NCBI RefSeq assembly: GCF_964199755.1
Contig: NC_133896.1
Span: 102,268,301-102,332,300, forward strand
DNA length: 64,000 nucleotides
Direction of reading: 5' to 3'
From: Larus michahellis
Taxonomy: Eukaryota; Chordata; Aves; Charadriiformes; Laridae
Positions within the stretch are counted from its first letter, which is position 1. Every line of letters starts with the position of its first letter. The position numbers were made by a program, and so were the translations under genes. Below, one piece after another: positions 25,647-36,338 of this stretch. The notes under the pieces are model-generated. The model worked only from the letters and a program-made list of their open reading frames with translations, did no database searches and was not told the DNA's origin.

Positions 25647-28600
25647 GTAAGTATTGTTGTCTCTCTGGAAGGAATGGAGTTTGAGTCTTTAAAGTGTCTG
25701 TAGAGAAAGGCATCACTGCCGGGAGATTTCAAGGCAACCAATTGATTCTTTTGAATCTCAAAGTTATGTTTCAGCAAGAATGGTTCTAGTAGGGAGGATG
25801 TAACTTTTAAAATTTTTTAGAAGAGAGTCAAGTATGATTACGGAATGATTGCTAGCTGCCCAGGCTGCTGCTAAAAACAGCTACCCAAATCCATTCACTG
25901 AAGACAAACAACAGAACATGTACATGGTGAAGAATTGAGTTCTGGCTAAATTTTTATTTTTAAAGGATATTTTTAACACCTGTAATTTCCTTTTTTAAAG
26001 TGTATATTTCATCTAACTGGTTATTATTTGTATTTAATTTAAAAATTATTTTAAGTAGCTGCACTAATACAAAATACACTTGAGAAAAATTTCTCCTCCC
26101 AAAATTCCTGAATGCTTATTTGAATTTCAGTTTTCATACACATTTTATGCTTAATCAGTTTATTTTGAAAAAAAAGTTCTAATTGCCTTTCATCATGGGA
26201 TCCTAATGTAGCTCTTAAACCAATGTGTCACTCACAATAAGGAACTCATTTGTTTAATTTACGTTAGAGGGTGACTACAGCCATATTCTGGTTTTGGTTT
26301 AAAATTAACTATGACTTTTTAAAAAAAATTGATTATGCCAGCACAACCTCTCTTACGCATAGAAGTCTATAGTTATTAAATTGTACAATCCTCACTGCTC
26401 CCATTCAGGGATAAACTACCTTTTCGCAGGGAAAATCACACCTCTGCTATATGTGTATGGACAGGCGAGCAAACATTGGTGGATTCAACCTCGTTAAATA
26501 CACATACATACAAAATCTACATAAACAGAAGGCCTATGCTTATAAACGGAACTCACCAAGTGTAGGAGAATAACTATGACTACAGAATATTAAAAGAGCT
26601 GCCGGAGTGTTGCGGGACAGAGGGGCGTACCTTTTTGGGTTATTTTGTCTTTTAGTCCTACTAGGCAGATATTTCCACGATGAAAAATCACGTCCATTTA
26701 TAAAACTAGCCTTGAGCAAGGTTTTGGTCAGATTGGCTGACGGTGCATTGCTCATGGAATCAGAGCTTACCGTGGTAAATTCTGGAGTCCTGGAGCAGAG
26801 GGTAGAAAGTCAGGCATTCCTGAGTTAAGAATCAAGCTCTAGCAAGAAATCTCTTTGTAGCCACTGCCTCTCTGCTTCAGTTTCTTCATCTGTGTGGCTC
26901 ACAGGATATCTCTTTCAGAGACACAAGCAACAGAACTAGTAAAATATATGAACCCTTCACCTTGCAATATAAACATGTGATGCATCTCCCTAGGCAGAGA
27001 AAAAGATGAGGTAGAAGCAGAAGGAGGAGGAAACAAGGAATTAATTGCATGTGTTACAATACATTTTGGGATCTTGTGAACTAACAGAGAATTTGCAGCC
27101 ACAGCAGAGTTATAACACAAACATTTCTTGTATTAGTCAAAAGTATTTGAGAAAAGCAGGGGGACAACTGAAGGTCCTGAGAGCCAAGAGCTTTCAATTT
27201 TACTCTCTACAGTGAAATCAAAAGCAATTCACTTAAGACAATTATCTGAAATGTTCTAAAATAGCACGTTTCATTTTCTTTTAACTTTATTTTTTTTTAA
27301 CAAATTTTCCAGCTAAAAGATATAAAGACTATGAAGACAACAGTCCAAGGTAAGTTGAATAAAAAATTTTCTTTCTGGCAAGGGTGAAATAAGGAATAAA
27401 TAATGACAGACGGCTTTGGAGGGACAGCATAGAGGAAAATCCAATATCTCATGCAGCCTGCCTGGAAATGTTGGAGAGGAGGATGGTTGTGGAAAAAAAG
27501 TTTTCCAAAGAAAACAAGAAAAAAAAAATTCATGTGGGAGAGACGTACTCCAGTCCTTTTATCAACAATGAAATAATTGCATGCTAAATGATAATTTTAT
27601 AAGCTGAAGGAAGCGCAGGATATTGAGCTAAAATGCTATTTGCTATCAAACTCAATAAGTCTATAATAACGAAAAAGAACTCTCAGAAAACAATGATAAA
27701 TTATAGTCTGATATTTAATACTTGAGGAGCAATAATTTATATGTATTTACGTTTCATAGACTTCTTTTACATATGATATTCAAAAGCAATAAAACACAGT
27801 CTGTTTATAGCTACTGTATACAGGCTGTTTCTCTTATTCCACATTAAAAAACCTCACCAAAGCTTTAGAAAACAGAGATGGAAAGGGCATCATCTCCACC
27901 TAAATATGAAAGTCTCTTGAAACAAAAATATAAAAGCCTTCACCTGTTCCCCCAAACCAATCCTCAATTACAAATGTACTTGAAGCTGGGGAGTCTGTGC
28001 TTGTCTATTACTGCCTGTTCAGCTGAAAAATACCACTCTAAAAGTGGTGTTAGATTGCATTACTTCATTCCCTTGACAAGGCACGGTATAGGGATGCAAT
28101 AGGCATCAGATTACACAATGTTTCTCACTAACAATTGCCACTTTTACAAACATGCTTAAAAACATTTTCAAGAAACACCAGGTAATGAAACAGAGAATAC
28201 CATTAAATAGCCAAAGTTGAACTTTGCTTTGGTCTTCTCTAGTTGTGTTGATGTAAGTATTTTAGTTCAATCAAGACTGGACTTTTTAAGAACACCTCCT
28301 CAAAAGACTCACTTAGTGCTTTAGTTTGTATTGCAAACTGGTCTCAGAGGACACGAACTGGGTTCCTTTCAGTGATCATTAATATTTCTAGAACTATATC
28401 AAACAGTAGCTTAGTAGTCTGGAGATTGGCTTTATACGTAACTGAGTTACAGGAAAAGAAGTGTTCAATTCTTGGCCAGATAACAAATCTCTCTCCAGAA
28501 TACAGACATTGCCATTTCTTCTCCTTCTGCAAAACTAGTATTTCTGTCCCCTCCATGCCCCCCGCCATATAGTGGGGTCCTAAATAAAGCATATTCTGTG

Positions 28601-31532
28601 CATTAAAGGTATTTTTCCACTCCCCTTCTAGCTATGATGACTATTGCACAGAAGATGACCCAGTTTACGGCAATCTCAATCAAGGTACTTTAGGTAAGCT
28701 TCACTTGAAGAACATGTGTCTGTTCAGAGGCTATAATAAATGTATGGTTAAAAGCTGACTGACCAACAGTTTCTGCGTTTCTCAAACCGCAAACTTGAGA
28801 ATTTGCCCCTTTTCAATTGCTGTATTAATAGCTACTTGGGATAGAACTGCAAACCATCCTACTGCACTACTCTTTGTAAGACCAGATCATGTACTGAATT
28901 TGGCTTCTTATAGTCCAAATGGTCTTGTTCAGCCCAATATCTCAAAACCAAGAGCTTTTCTACGTATAAAGCTGCATCAATTGAAATAACAGCTCGATCC
29001 ACGCATGTTAAAGCAATCTGAGACACGTGTCGCTCAGTGCCCAAAGTCAGTGCTCCCACAGAAGCTGGCAGAAACAAACACGTAGCAGCCCTCTGCCATG
29101 GTTATCCACAGATCACCACCGACATTGACAAATATGCTGAACCAAGCCCAGTGGCTGAACGGTGGGCAGAAATAGCTTTTCTCTGCTTTACTGGGCTGAA
29201 GTTAATAATCCTTGGCAGAGAGATACCACAATTGAAGGCAGTAACATCATATCACTGCAGCTAGAGCTAGATTTACTGAGGGTATGTCTCTCGAAGCCCT
29301 TATGGTGTTAAAGCAGTATTTAAGTAGAACGAACACAACTTTTTTTGCTGGCCTTGTTTGGGGTTAAGCAAAACGGAAGTACTTAAACTGCAGGGGAAAA
29401 GAGACCCCCAACTTTTTCATATGCAGTTTGCATAAATTAAACTAAGCCAACACTCAAATACGTTGACACTACAAAAGCCTGAAAACTGTAAGTTTACTGT
29501 AAGTAATCTGTTTTACTCATGGCTACAATGAGACATGGCATGAGAAAATAACTTGCACCGAATTTACAGAAAACTGAAAGTAGAGTCAGGAATAGAATTT
29601 AATCACCAGCTGCTGCAGCTCACAGCCTTTTTCTCAGCCAAAGAAAAGATTGCCTACGCTGAAAAATACATCAGTATGTGGTTACCCTCTAATTGCAAGA
29701 CGTCCTCCTGGCAGTCTAAAATCATGCCCAACTAGACAATAATGAGAAACTTCCCATCCATATGAACAGAAAATGATTTTCATTTTCACAGTACGTGTGT
29801 CTGAATTTCTTAGCTATTTGCCCCTCTATAAATAGAGGGAGAGATCTGGGTGTGATTTCAAAACAAAATAAACTTCTACCAAAGTAAACTGGAGGGAGTT
29901 AGTTCTGTACCAGGGAGGATCTTTTGGTCTGATCTTTTAAGACTCGGTAGTGTGTCTTAACTAAAACATTTTTCTACTTTGATAAATTACAGAGGAATGT
30001 TGTTACGAGCAGATGAAGTCCCCCCCTCAAAGGCCAGTTAACCAACTACAGGTATATTTAATTTTAATTCTGTATTTCTGAATGAGGGTAATGTAGTCTG
30101 TCTTGTTTTTATCTTGTGTTTATCCCCTGATGATATATAATAAAAATCTTCACACTGCTCATCACAAAAATTGCCATGCATTAGAGTCTCAGTTCATCAG
30201 GGAATTTAAGAACAGACTTGACCTTTCATTCAATCTGGGTCATTAACGAGAGAGAAGAATTACAGACAGCTCATTTCCATTCATATGGTGTGACAAAGCT
30301 CAGGTCACAGGCACGCAAGATCAGGCTGAATTAAACCTGCATCTGCCTCCATAGTTTAGGTAAAGAATTGATTTAGTTTATTTTGAACATCAACCAAGTG
30401 AAAACACAAGCTGCGTCACATGATAATCACGAGTTTGACTGTTGCTCTCCTGCCCAGCGCAAAATCTATATGCCTTAACAGATGAAAGAAGACTATTTTT
30501 CAATTGATAGGTATTTTGTTGAGATACCCGTATGCCTAAAAGCATGCAAGCTTCCACTGAAATTTGTCTGTAATTGAAGCATTCCTAGTATCAACTTCCT
30601 GAGTTGATTTCCAGGTTTTTCATAAGGATCGATTTCTGGCTTCCAGGGGGTAGAAATATCCTTTTTTTATTGAGACGTTTGTTTTTGTTAACTTCATGGA
30701 AACAGAATAATCTATGGAAATTCCTTAAAAGTGCTTGACAATTTGGCTTGAAAGAACACAGAGAGAGCCAGGAAAAGACATATAAAGTATACATTTTGCA
30801 CTGGAAATTAGATTGTATATACAGACAGGAATCACCCATCTTTGGTTTTCTGCACAGACAAAAGCCTGTGAAAAATGTTGCTAATAATTGGACTCTAATT
30901 AAATTAAAAAAAAAAAAAAAAGGTGGGAAGAAAGACAGATCAAATAATGTCTTGCATCCCAAAGAACTTGGACCGATTATATAAGCCACCCCCATTCCCA
31001 TAGAGAATCTTTCCAATAATACCTTGATGAATTTTTCCTTACTGCCACTGTCCTAAGAACATGAATCATTTACCGTTAGGTAACGTTGGTCTGTTTTCTG
31101 TGGTGCCATAGCTTAATCATTTGTACTTTTAATGAGTTCATTTACAGCTAGTTTGGGTAAATTTCAGCCATTATTATGGTTACAGAGCAGACATACTTAA
31201 AGCCTTAGATGTAATTTTAAAGCAAGCGTGATTACTGAACGTTAAACGTGCAGTGAATTTCCTTCTAGGTGGAGCCTGCCAGTCAGATGTGTTATGCCTC
31301 ACTTGATCACAGCGTCAAGGGAAAACGCAGAAAACCAAGGAGGAAGACAGACCCTTCGTTACAGGGGGATGAAGAAGAAAGATCATCTAACCCCACCGCG
31401 GTGGCTTCCAAAGTCAGCATTTACCTGAATAGCGAGCAGCTGGCTGCTGAAAACACAGCAGTAGAAGCCATTCACGATGATCCCATCAGATTAATGGGTT
31501 TCATTCATACTACGAAAGGAGAGAACATTTGA
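25544..31532 (+). CDS. TRAT1: T-cell receptor-associated transmembrane adaptor 1 (TRIM), five coding exons
   Basis: Single-pass adaptor of T cells that associates with the TCR-CD3-zeta complex and recruits SH2 proteins such as PI3K p85 (family knowledge). Five plus-strand exons (25544-25646, 27313-27349, 28632-28693, 29993-30051, 31269-31532) join in frame through GT-AG sites to give 174 residues; human TRAT1 has 186. Visible in the protein: a very short outer segment with a cysteine at residue 3 that fits the disulphide-dimerising cysteine of the family; a membrane segment at about 8-28 ending LNISHY; and a basic stop-transfer KKKQAKR. Cytoplasmic tyrosine motifs are YGNL at 59-62, YEQM (a p85-type YxxM) at 72-75 and YASL at 96-99. 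The last is followed by LDHSVKGKRRKPR, nearly identical to mammals. The C-terminus carries the conserved IHDDPIRL block. The start chosen is the ATG just before HCHF. An upstream exon adding a few residues is possible, because an AG acceptor-like site lies ten bases before it. Confidence 0.93.
27313..27349 (+). CDS. TRAT1: TRAT1 coding exon 2 (juxtamembrane)
   Basis: A 37-base exon between 'ttttccag' and AAG|gtaagt. It enters in phase 1 and leaves in phase 2, encoding AKRYKDYEDNSP. The long T-rich tract upstream supports the acceptor. Confidence 0.85.
28632..28693 (+). CDS. TRAT1: TRAT1 coding exon 3 (YGNL motif)
   Basis: Acceptor 'cccttctag', donor TTTAG|gtaagc. Encodes SYDDYCTEDDPVYGNLNQGTL, aligning with the human segment around IEDTPIYGNL. 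A second possible donor (CAAG|gtactt, at 28,684) lies nine bases upstream in the same phase and would remove three residues. Confidence 0.9.
29993..30051 (+). CDS. TRAT1: TRAT1 coding exon 4 (YEQM motif)
   Basis: Acceptor 'gataaattacag', donor CTACAG|gtatat. Encodes EECCYEQMKSPPQRPVNQLQ; the CYEQM core is the PI3K-binding site of the family. Leaves in phase 0. Confidence 0.92.
31269..31532 (+). CDS. TRAT1: TRAT1 terminal coding exon 5
   Basis: Begins after 'tttccttctag' and stops with TGA at 31,530-31,532. Its 87 residues contain MCYASLDHSVKGKRRKPR and the conserved tail IHDDPIRLMGFI. This is the exon that makes the gene identification secure. Confidence 0.95.
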   Translation: MEPASQMCYASLDHSVKGKRRKPRRKTDPSLQGDEEERSSNPTAVASKVSIYLNSEQLAAENTAVEAIHDDPIRLMGFIHTTKGENI

Positions 31533-32558
31533 AGTAGCTTCATGAACCAAATATGTAATCATAAGGCGAGACTTGCTTGTTCATTCTGGAGGAACAGTGA
31601 ATGATTAGAGATAATATCCCGGCAAAATGACATACCAGACAGTGGTATAAAATGGGTAAGTGTTCCAAAGTGTCTTCCAAATGCATTTACAGAATAAGCA
31701 AGAAATAAGATCCAGACTGCCACTTTGAAGGACCTGCCCTTCTGAAGACATTTTGAAAGGGAGTTGTAGAAGCTGGTATCTCAGCATTCACATTGTATTG
31801 ATGCCGGTAACAATTAATCCTTTGTTTAAAACAGCCATCGACTTTCAACTAGTCCCAAAGGACCCACTCTGTTGTCTGTAGAACTCTAGCAGAGTATAAC
31901 TGTACTTCTATGTAGGTTTTAATGATACTTTTGGAAGGAAATCGTGTTTCGTACTTGCACATATAATGATTTAGTTGTTTTCCCAATTAAAAACTGCTCT
32001 GCTCTTCAACATTTTGTACTTTCCCACTGTGACTGGTCTATGGTAATAACACAATATATCTAAAGCTAATTGGAGAATAATTACAGAATAATTAAAACAG
32101 CTTATTTAAAGTAGCAATGGTACGTCTTGCAAGATTTAACAATATCCTTATATTTCTTTAGTTTCCTTCTGTGAGCCATACCGAAATACATCTCAAATCT
32201 CAACTCCTCTACTGATGTAACATCGTATCCAGCCGTATTCAAGAGTCCACAAAGATATTGGCAAATAATCTGTAACAATAAATCTCCTAGGGAGAAATGC
32301 TTAACTTCCTATTGGGTTTTACGTTGCCATTGTTACCAACTATTTTACAAAAGCAGAAAGAGCTTTTTATTTCCCCAAATAATTCGTGTACCGTGTGCAC
32401 ATTCATCTTAAGACTTCAAACTCATCAGATGGTAAGCTTTTATGGGAGCAGGGATTTATTTTTATATTCTGGGAGTCATTAAGTCGTAGTAGCAGGAAAC
32501 AGTAGAGCATGTTGATGTAATATGCTTACCTCTAGGTGTCAGAGAGTTCTGCCTTCTC
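31533..32558 (+). other. TRAT1 3' UTR and flank
   Basis: AT-rich non-coding sequence after the TRAT1 stop, including the candidate polyadenylation signals. No other feature was seen. Confidence 0.5.
32277..32282 (+). terminator. Candidate TRAT1 polyadenylation signal
   Basis: AATAAA about 745 bases after the TRAT1 stop. A weaker ATTAAA lies near 31,986. Which is used cannot be told from sequence. Confidence 0.45.
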
Positions 32559-32579
32559 AAAAAAAAAAAAAGGATATTA

Positions 32580-32786
32580 ATGCCTTTAAAATCCACACAG
32601 AGCACAGTGGCAAGGGGCTTGAAACTCCTGAGCACAGAGAGCGCCCTGCAAGTGTTTCAGGCCCTGGAGGAGGTAGTCCTGAAAGCAGTTACGAAAACCA
32701 AAACACCCAAAAAGCCAACGCCTCCTCTAAAAGCAGAAGTGGATGGACATGTCCAGAGATGGGATGAACTTATGAAGGGTAATTAA
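32580..32786 (+). other. Exon-like or retrocopy-like open stretch bordered by A-runs
   Basis: A 68-codon frame with more coding-like composition than the surroundings. It encodes ALQVFQALEEVVLKAV followed by a Lys/Pro/Thr-rich KTKTPKKPTPPLKAEVDG and ends WDELMKGN before TAA. An A-run of 13 lies just upstream (32,559-32,571), and a run of 15 As (32,785-32,799) overlaps the stop codon, as a retrocopy tail might. Another reading frame is also open across most of the same stretch, which weakens the coding case. I do not recognise a parent protein. It could be a small processed pseudogene, an exon of an unseen gene, or chance. Confidence 0.25.
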
Positions 32787-32799
32787 AAAAAAAAAAAAA

Positions 32800-35700
32800 T
32801 CAATGTAAAAAAACCCCAGTTCTTTGACAGCCTGGTTGGTGTTTAGTTTAGCACACAGTTAGTGAGCCTCTTTTCCTCAATGCTAGACCAGAAGGAGAAG
32901 GGGCAAGCCCTGCAGCCAGAGCTGCCCAGCGTCACTGCCCGTCTCGTGCTAGCGCCTGCTTTTGTGCGCAGAAATCAAGTCAATATACGTATGTTTGCTG
33001 TTACACCGCAGAAACAAGGCAGGGTTGAAAGCCAGGGTGACTGCGTTATCATGGCCTTAGAGCAACTCCCATTGGATAAGCAAAAATAAATACTGTTGAA
33101 GAATCGATAAAAAGCACTTTAATGGAGAACCATATTAAACAACGACCCTGACTAAGATCCTAAGGAGGGAAAGAAGGAAGGGAAAGCCAAAGCCAAGGAT
33201 CCAAAGCTAAACACCAAGATATCAGCGCATGAAGTACCAACTTAATTTGATTAGATTGGAAAGTTATTATACTTTGTTCCTTAGCAGGAACAAAATAAGT
33301 AATAAAATACATATCAACATACTCTTGCTTAGACTCACATATCAAAACTGTTTGAATAGCATTAATATGAACAATATTTATATAAATTATTTCAATTTAG
33401 CTGGCACCAAATCGGATGCAATACTCAGCCCTCTGAGACGATTAAAAGAAAAAGCTTTCTTAAACAATCTCTCAAGCAAATAAGCACAGGCCCAAAGACT
33501 ATTTGTTACTATTTTCCGACATCCACATGAAACAAGTATTTTCTGCGTATTCTTTTAATACAATCTGTGTACAGTTTGTACAAGAGTTGCCATTTCCAAA
33601 TTTCCTCACAGCATTTGCACTCTGACTATGCCTTTCCTCTAAAAAGTCCAAAGTCAAAGAACTTCTATGAGTTACTGAAATTCAACCTGTCTTTTCAGCC
33701 TGATCATTCATGTAATGGAAATGAAGTACGCATTTCTCTCGTGGAGCGTACACGTAACAGTAAGTCCAGGATTTAGGTACATCTAGTTTCCTCTCTATTA
33801 TGAGTCTTCCTTGTTTAGTCCAACTATTTATTTACGCCAATTATCAGCAGCTGCTTTCCTTTGCAACACAGCTTGCTAAAAAAGCAGGGCACTTTTGTAA
33901 ACATTCTCCTCCAGTAGGTACTTCCTTTCCACATTTAATCATTGCTTCCATTAAATTATTCACTGCAGCTCTCAGAGTCTGCTTCAGGATCATCTTTAAT
34001 GGCCTGTCAACTGTTTCCAAGGCACTTCTAGTCCTGCCATAGTCCACGTTTAGCTTTATTCCTCCAGCTATTTACCCTATGTCTGCTTAAATAAGCAAAA
34101 GAATTACCTTTTTTTTTTAATGACTTTTTGTGTTAGTTTTCAAACGACTACTGAGTTCATACATGAAAGAGCATGTTTGTTATTCCTCCATCTTCAAGCC
34201 ATTGGAGAAAGACCTATGTAAAAAATCATATATTAGTTAAATTCTTTGTGTAGAAAGAGAGTTTCAACTAATTACAACAAAATAAGAAAAGGAGATGCTA
34301 GGTCTGGGTTTATACTGTCTCTAAACTACTCTGTTTTTCCAGTGTTCTTTACAAAAATTTTGAAGCAGAGGGAAGCAGTGCGAAGCTATTTTTATTAACA
34401 GTAAGCTTAGCATTCAAGTGTCAGTTCAATGGAAGAAAGAGTAAACAGGAAGGAATATGGTGGAAGAAGTAAAATCATTTGGAAGAGAAGAACAGAGCTC
34501 GAAACAGAAGAGACATCAACTAGTAGCACAAAATCTTTGTAAGTGTAGGACGGGTATGCTCCAGTAGTCATTAGCGCATCTGACAGTCACTGCAGATGCA
34601 TCTGTTGAAACAGTATTGTTAGGAAAAACAACACAGACTTTTGGCTACATCATACTGAAGAGTCTGCTCTTCAGACCAAGAGTGGATGTTGGAGGATCAA
34701 ACTCTAAAAATAATTGTGTAACTTTCTCCCATTTTTTGCTACTGCTAACATCATAAAGGTGGCACTGGGATCAGCTTACCTTCCAACACCTCAAGGGTTT
34801 TCAAGAACTACCTCTTCAAATTCTTTTAAAGTAATTTTCTTGGAGACAATGAACAATTGCTATGTTGTTTAAATAAACCTACCTTCGTACCTGGGTAAGC
34901 CTGCATTCAGGTTGCTGCGTAGAAGTCGTATCTAGAGTCAGAACATGTCCAAAACTCAATTCCAGGTTGCCTTTAAGTTACTTTAGAACACAAAACATTA
35001 ATGGATTTATGTAATCTCTCAGTACTGGTGTATCAAGAAATATTGGGAAATAATTACCTCAACAATTCCAAGGGGAAGACAGCTCATAAAGCATATTCCC
35101 TACAGTTCATCCATGTCTGGAACAGGAAGTAAAATGAGCCACAAAGGCATTTCTAAAAGACAATCTTTTGTTGCTGTTGTTGAAGGAAACATAATATACA
35201 AGCGATGAGGGATAGAATGTGCGTGGGTATATTGCACAAGTTCTAGTCTTATTGCAGAGCAAACCTCAGTGAAGCTGGCTCCTTGTTCCATTCAAGAACA
35301 ACATTAAGATAACTAGATCTCGGTTTTAAGAGTTAAAAATAACACAAAACACTCCCATCTGCCCAGAAATGAAGTACAGTGAAAGGAAAATGTTGATTTT
35401 ATTTTATTTTTTCCCCTTTTCTGGAGCTCAGAAAGCTGACAAGGGGCAATGCCGATAAAACAATGTACTTGACCTGACACCAGTAAAACAATCTCCTTGC
35501 CAAGAAAGAACACAGCAATGAAAACCCGTGGGACCCTGCCACATCATGCTCATGTATTTGGTGTAGGTATGCAAACTCCTCCTGAGAATTCACATACCTG
35601 AAATACAATGTTGAAAGCAGGCATTTGTTCAGAATAGATTTTTATTTAGAATATATATTGTGTCACACAGAATTTTGTCAGAACACAGAACGTAACTATC

Positions 35701-36220
35701 AAATACAATTAAAATTATAAAATTTTATTGAACAGTCAGCGTTGGTGAGTGACTTAGAAAATTTAACATAAAAATTTAATTGCAGGCATATTACAAGTCG
35801 CAACATATAATACTGCAGTTGCATCATCCAGCCCAGTTTAGATTTTTTCATTTAATACTGATACATCTATAAAGCATGAATAGGCAGGAATGCAGCAGAA
35901 AGAGCTTGTTACTTATTATTAATACGTTAAGAATCAAAGCTTATCAGCAGATTAAAAGTTAATACAGATCACATTCTGTTATTATAAACACTACTAAATA
36001 TGTAATTTAAACTTGGCCATAGAAAACAACCGTGATTCCCTGCAATACCTGATGAAGCCAAAGGAGTAAGAAGTGCCCTGCCAGAAGGGACAAATCAGTT
36101 CCTGAAGATTTATACTGCAGGGACGTATAAGTCAGGACTAATTGTGTATTACATATGTATATATATAAAACACATCCTTGGTTCTTGGAAGAGGAAAGAA
36201 AAACAAAACAAAACCAAACT
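32800..36220. other. Intergenic sequence between TRAT1 and the minus-strand gene
   Basis: No supported exon. A somewhat GC-richer block at about 32.86-33.09 kb follows the A-run and has a 75-codon plus-strand frame with no recognisable content. The remainder is AT-rich. AATAAA signals on the minus strand lie at 35,724-35,729 and 35,641-35,646, downstream of the exon ending at 36,221. Confidence 0.45.
35641..35646 (-). terminator. Candidate polyadenylation signal for the unrecognised minus-strand gene
   Basis: AATAAA on the minus strand about 575 bases after the TAA at 36,221. A second AATAAA lies at 35,724-35,729. Confidence 0.35.
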
Positions 36221-36338
36221 TTAAAAATCAATGTAGCCATCCACGCGTGCTTCTTGGTGAGCTTTGATCTGGAAGTCATCCAAGGAATTGCTAGGATTTT
36301 GGTCTCTCTCATCAGTGTAACTTAGTTTTCTGGATACC
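36221..36338 (-). CDS. Probable terminal exon of an unrecognised membrane-protein gene
   Basis: Minus-strand block preceded by a good acceptor ('caattcttttctctag'). It is open for 38 codons to a TAA: VSRKLSYTDERDQNPSNS, then LDDFQIKAHQEARVDGYIDF. The acidic and polar content and an ordered, non-repetitive tail look like a conserved cytoplasmic C-terminus. It needs an upstream exon that leaves in phase 2. The candidate first exon at 38.4-38.6 kb leaves in phase 0, so at least one exon between them is missing from my model, or the two belong to different transcripts. I do not recognise the protein. Confidence 0.5.

Larger units (their letters stand above)
25647..31268 (+). other. TRAT1: TRAT1 introns 1-4
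   Basis: Introns of about 1.67, 1.28, 1.30 and 1.22 kb, all GT-AG. They are AT-rich with no inserted element that I recognise. Intron 4 has an A-run at about 30,906-30,920. Open frames inside the introns look like chance. Confidence 0.7.

Noticed and set aside
30591-31016. Minus-strand frame of 141 codons in TRAT1 intron 4
   Set aside because: Crosses an A-run (giving poly-Phe) and has no coding signature. Treated as intronic noise.
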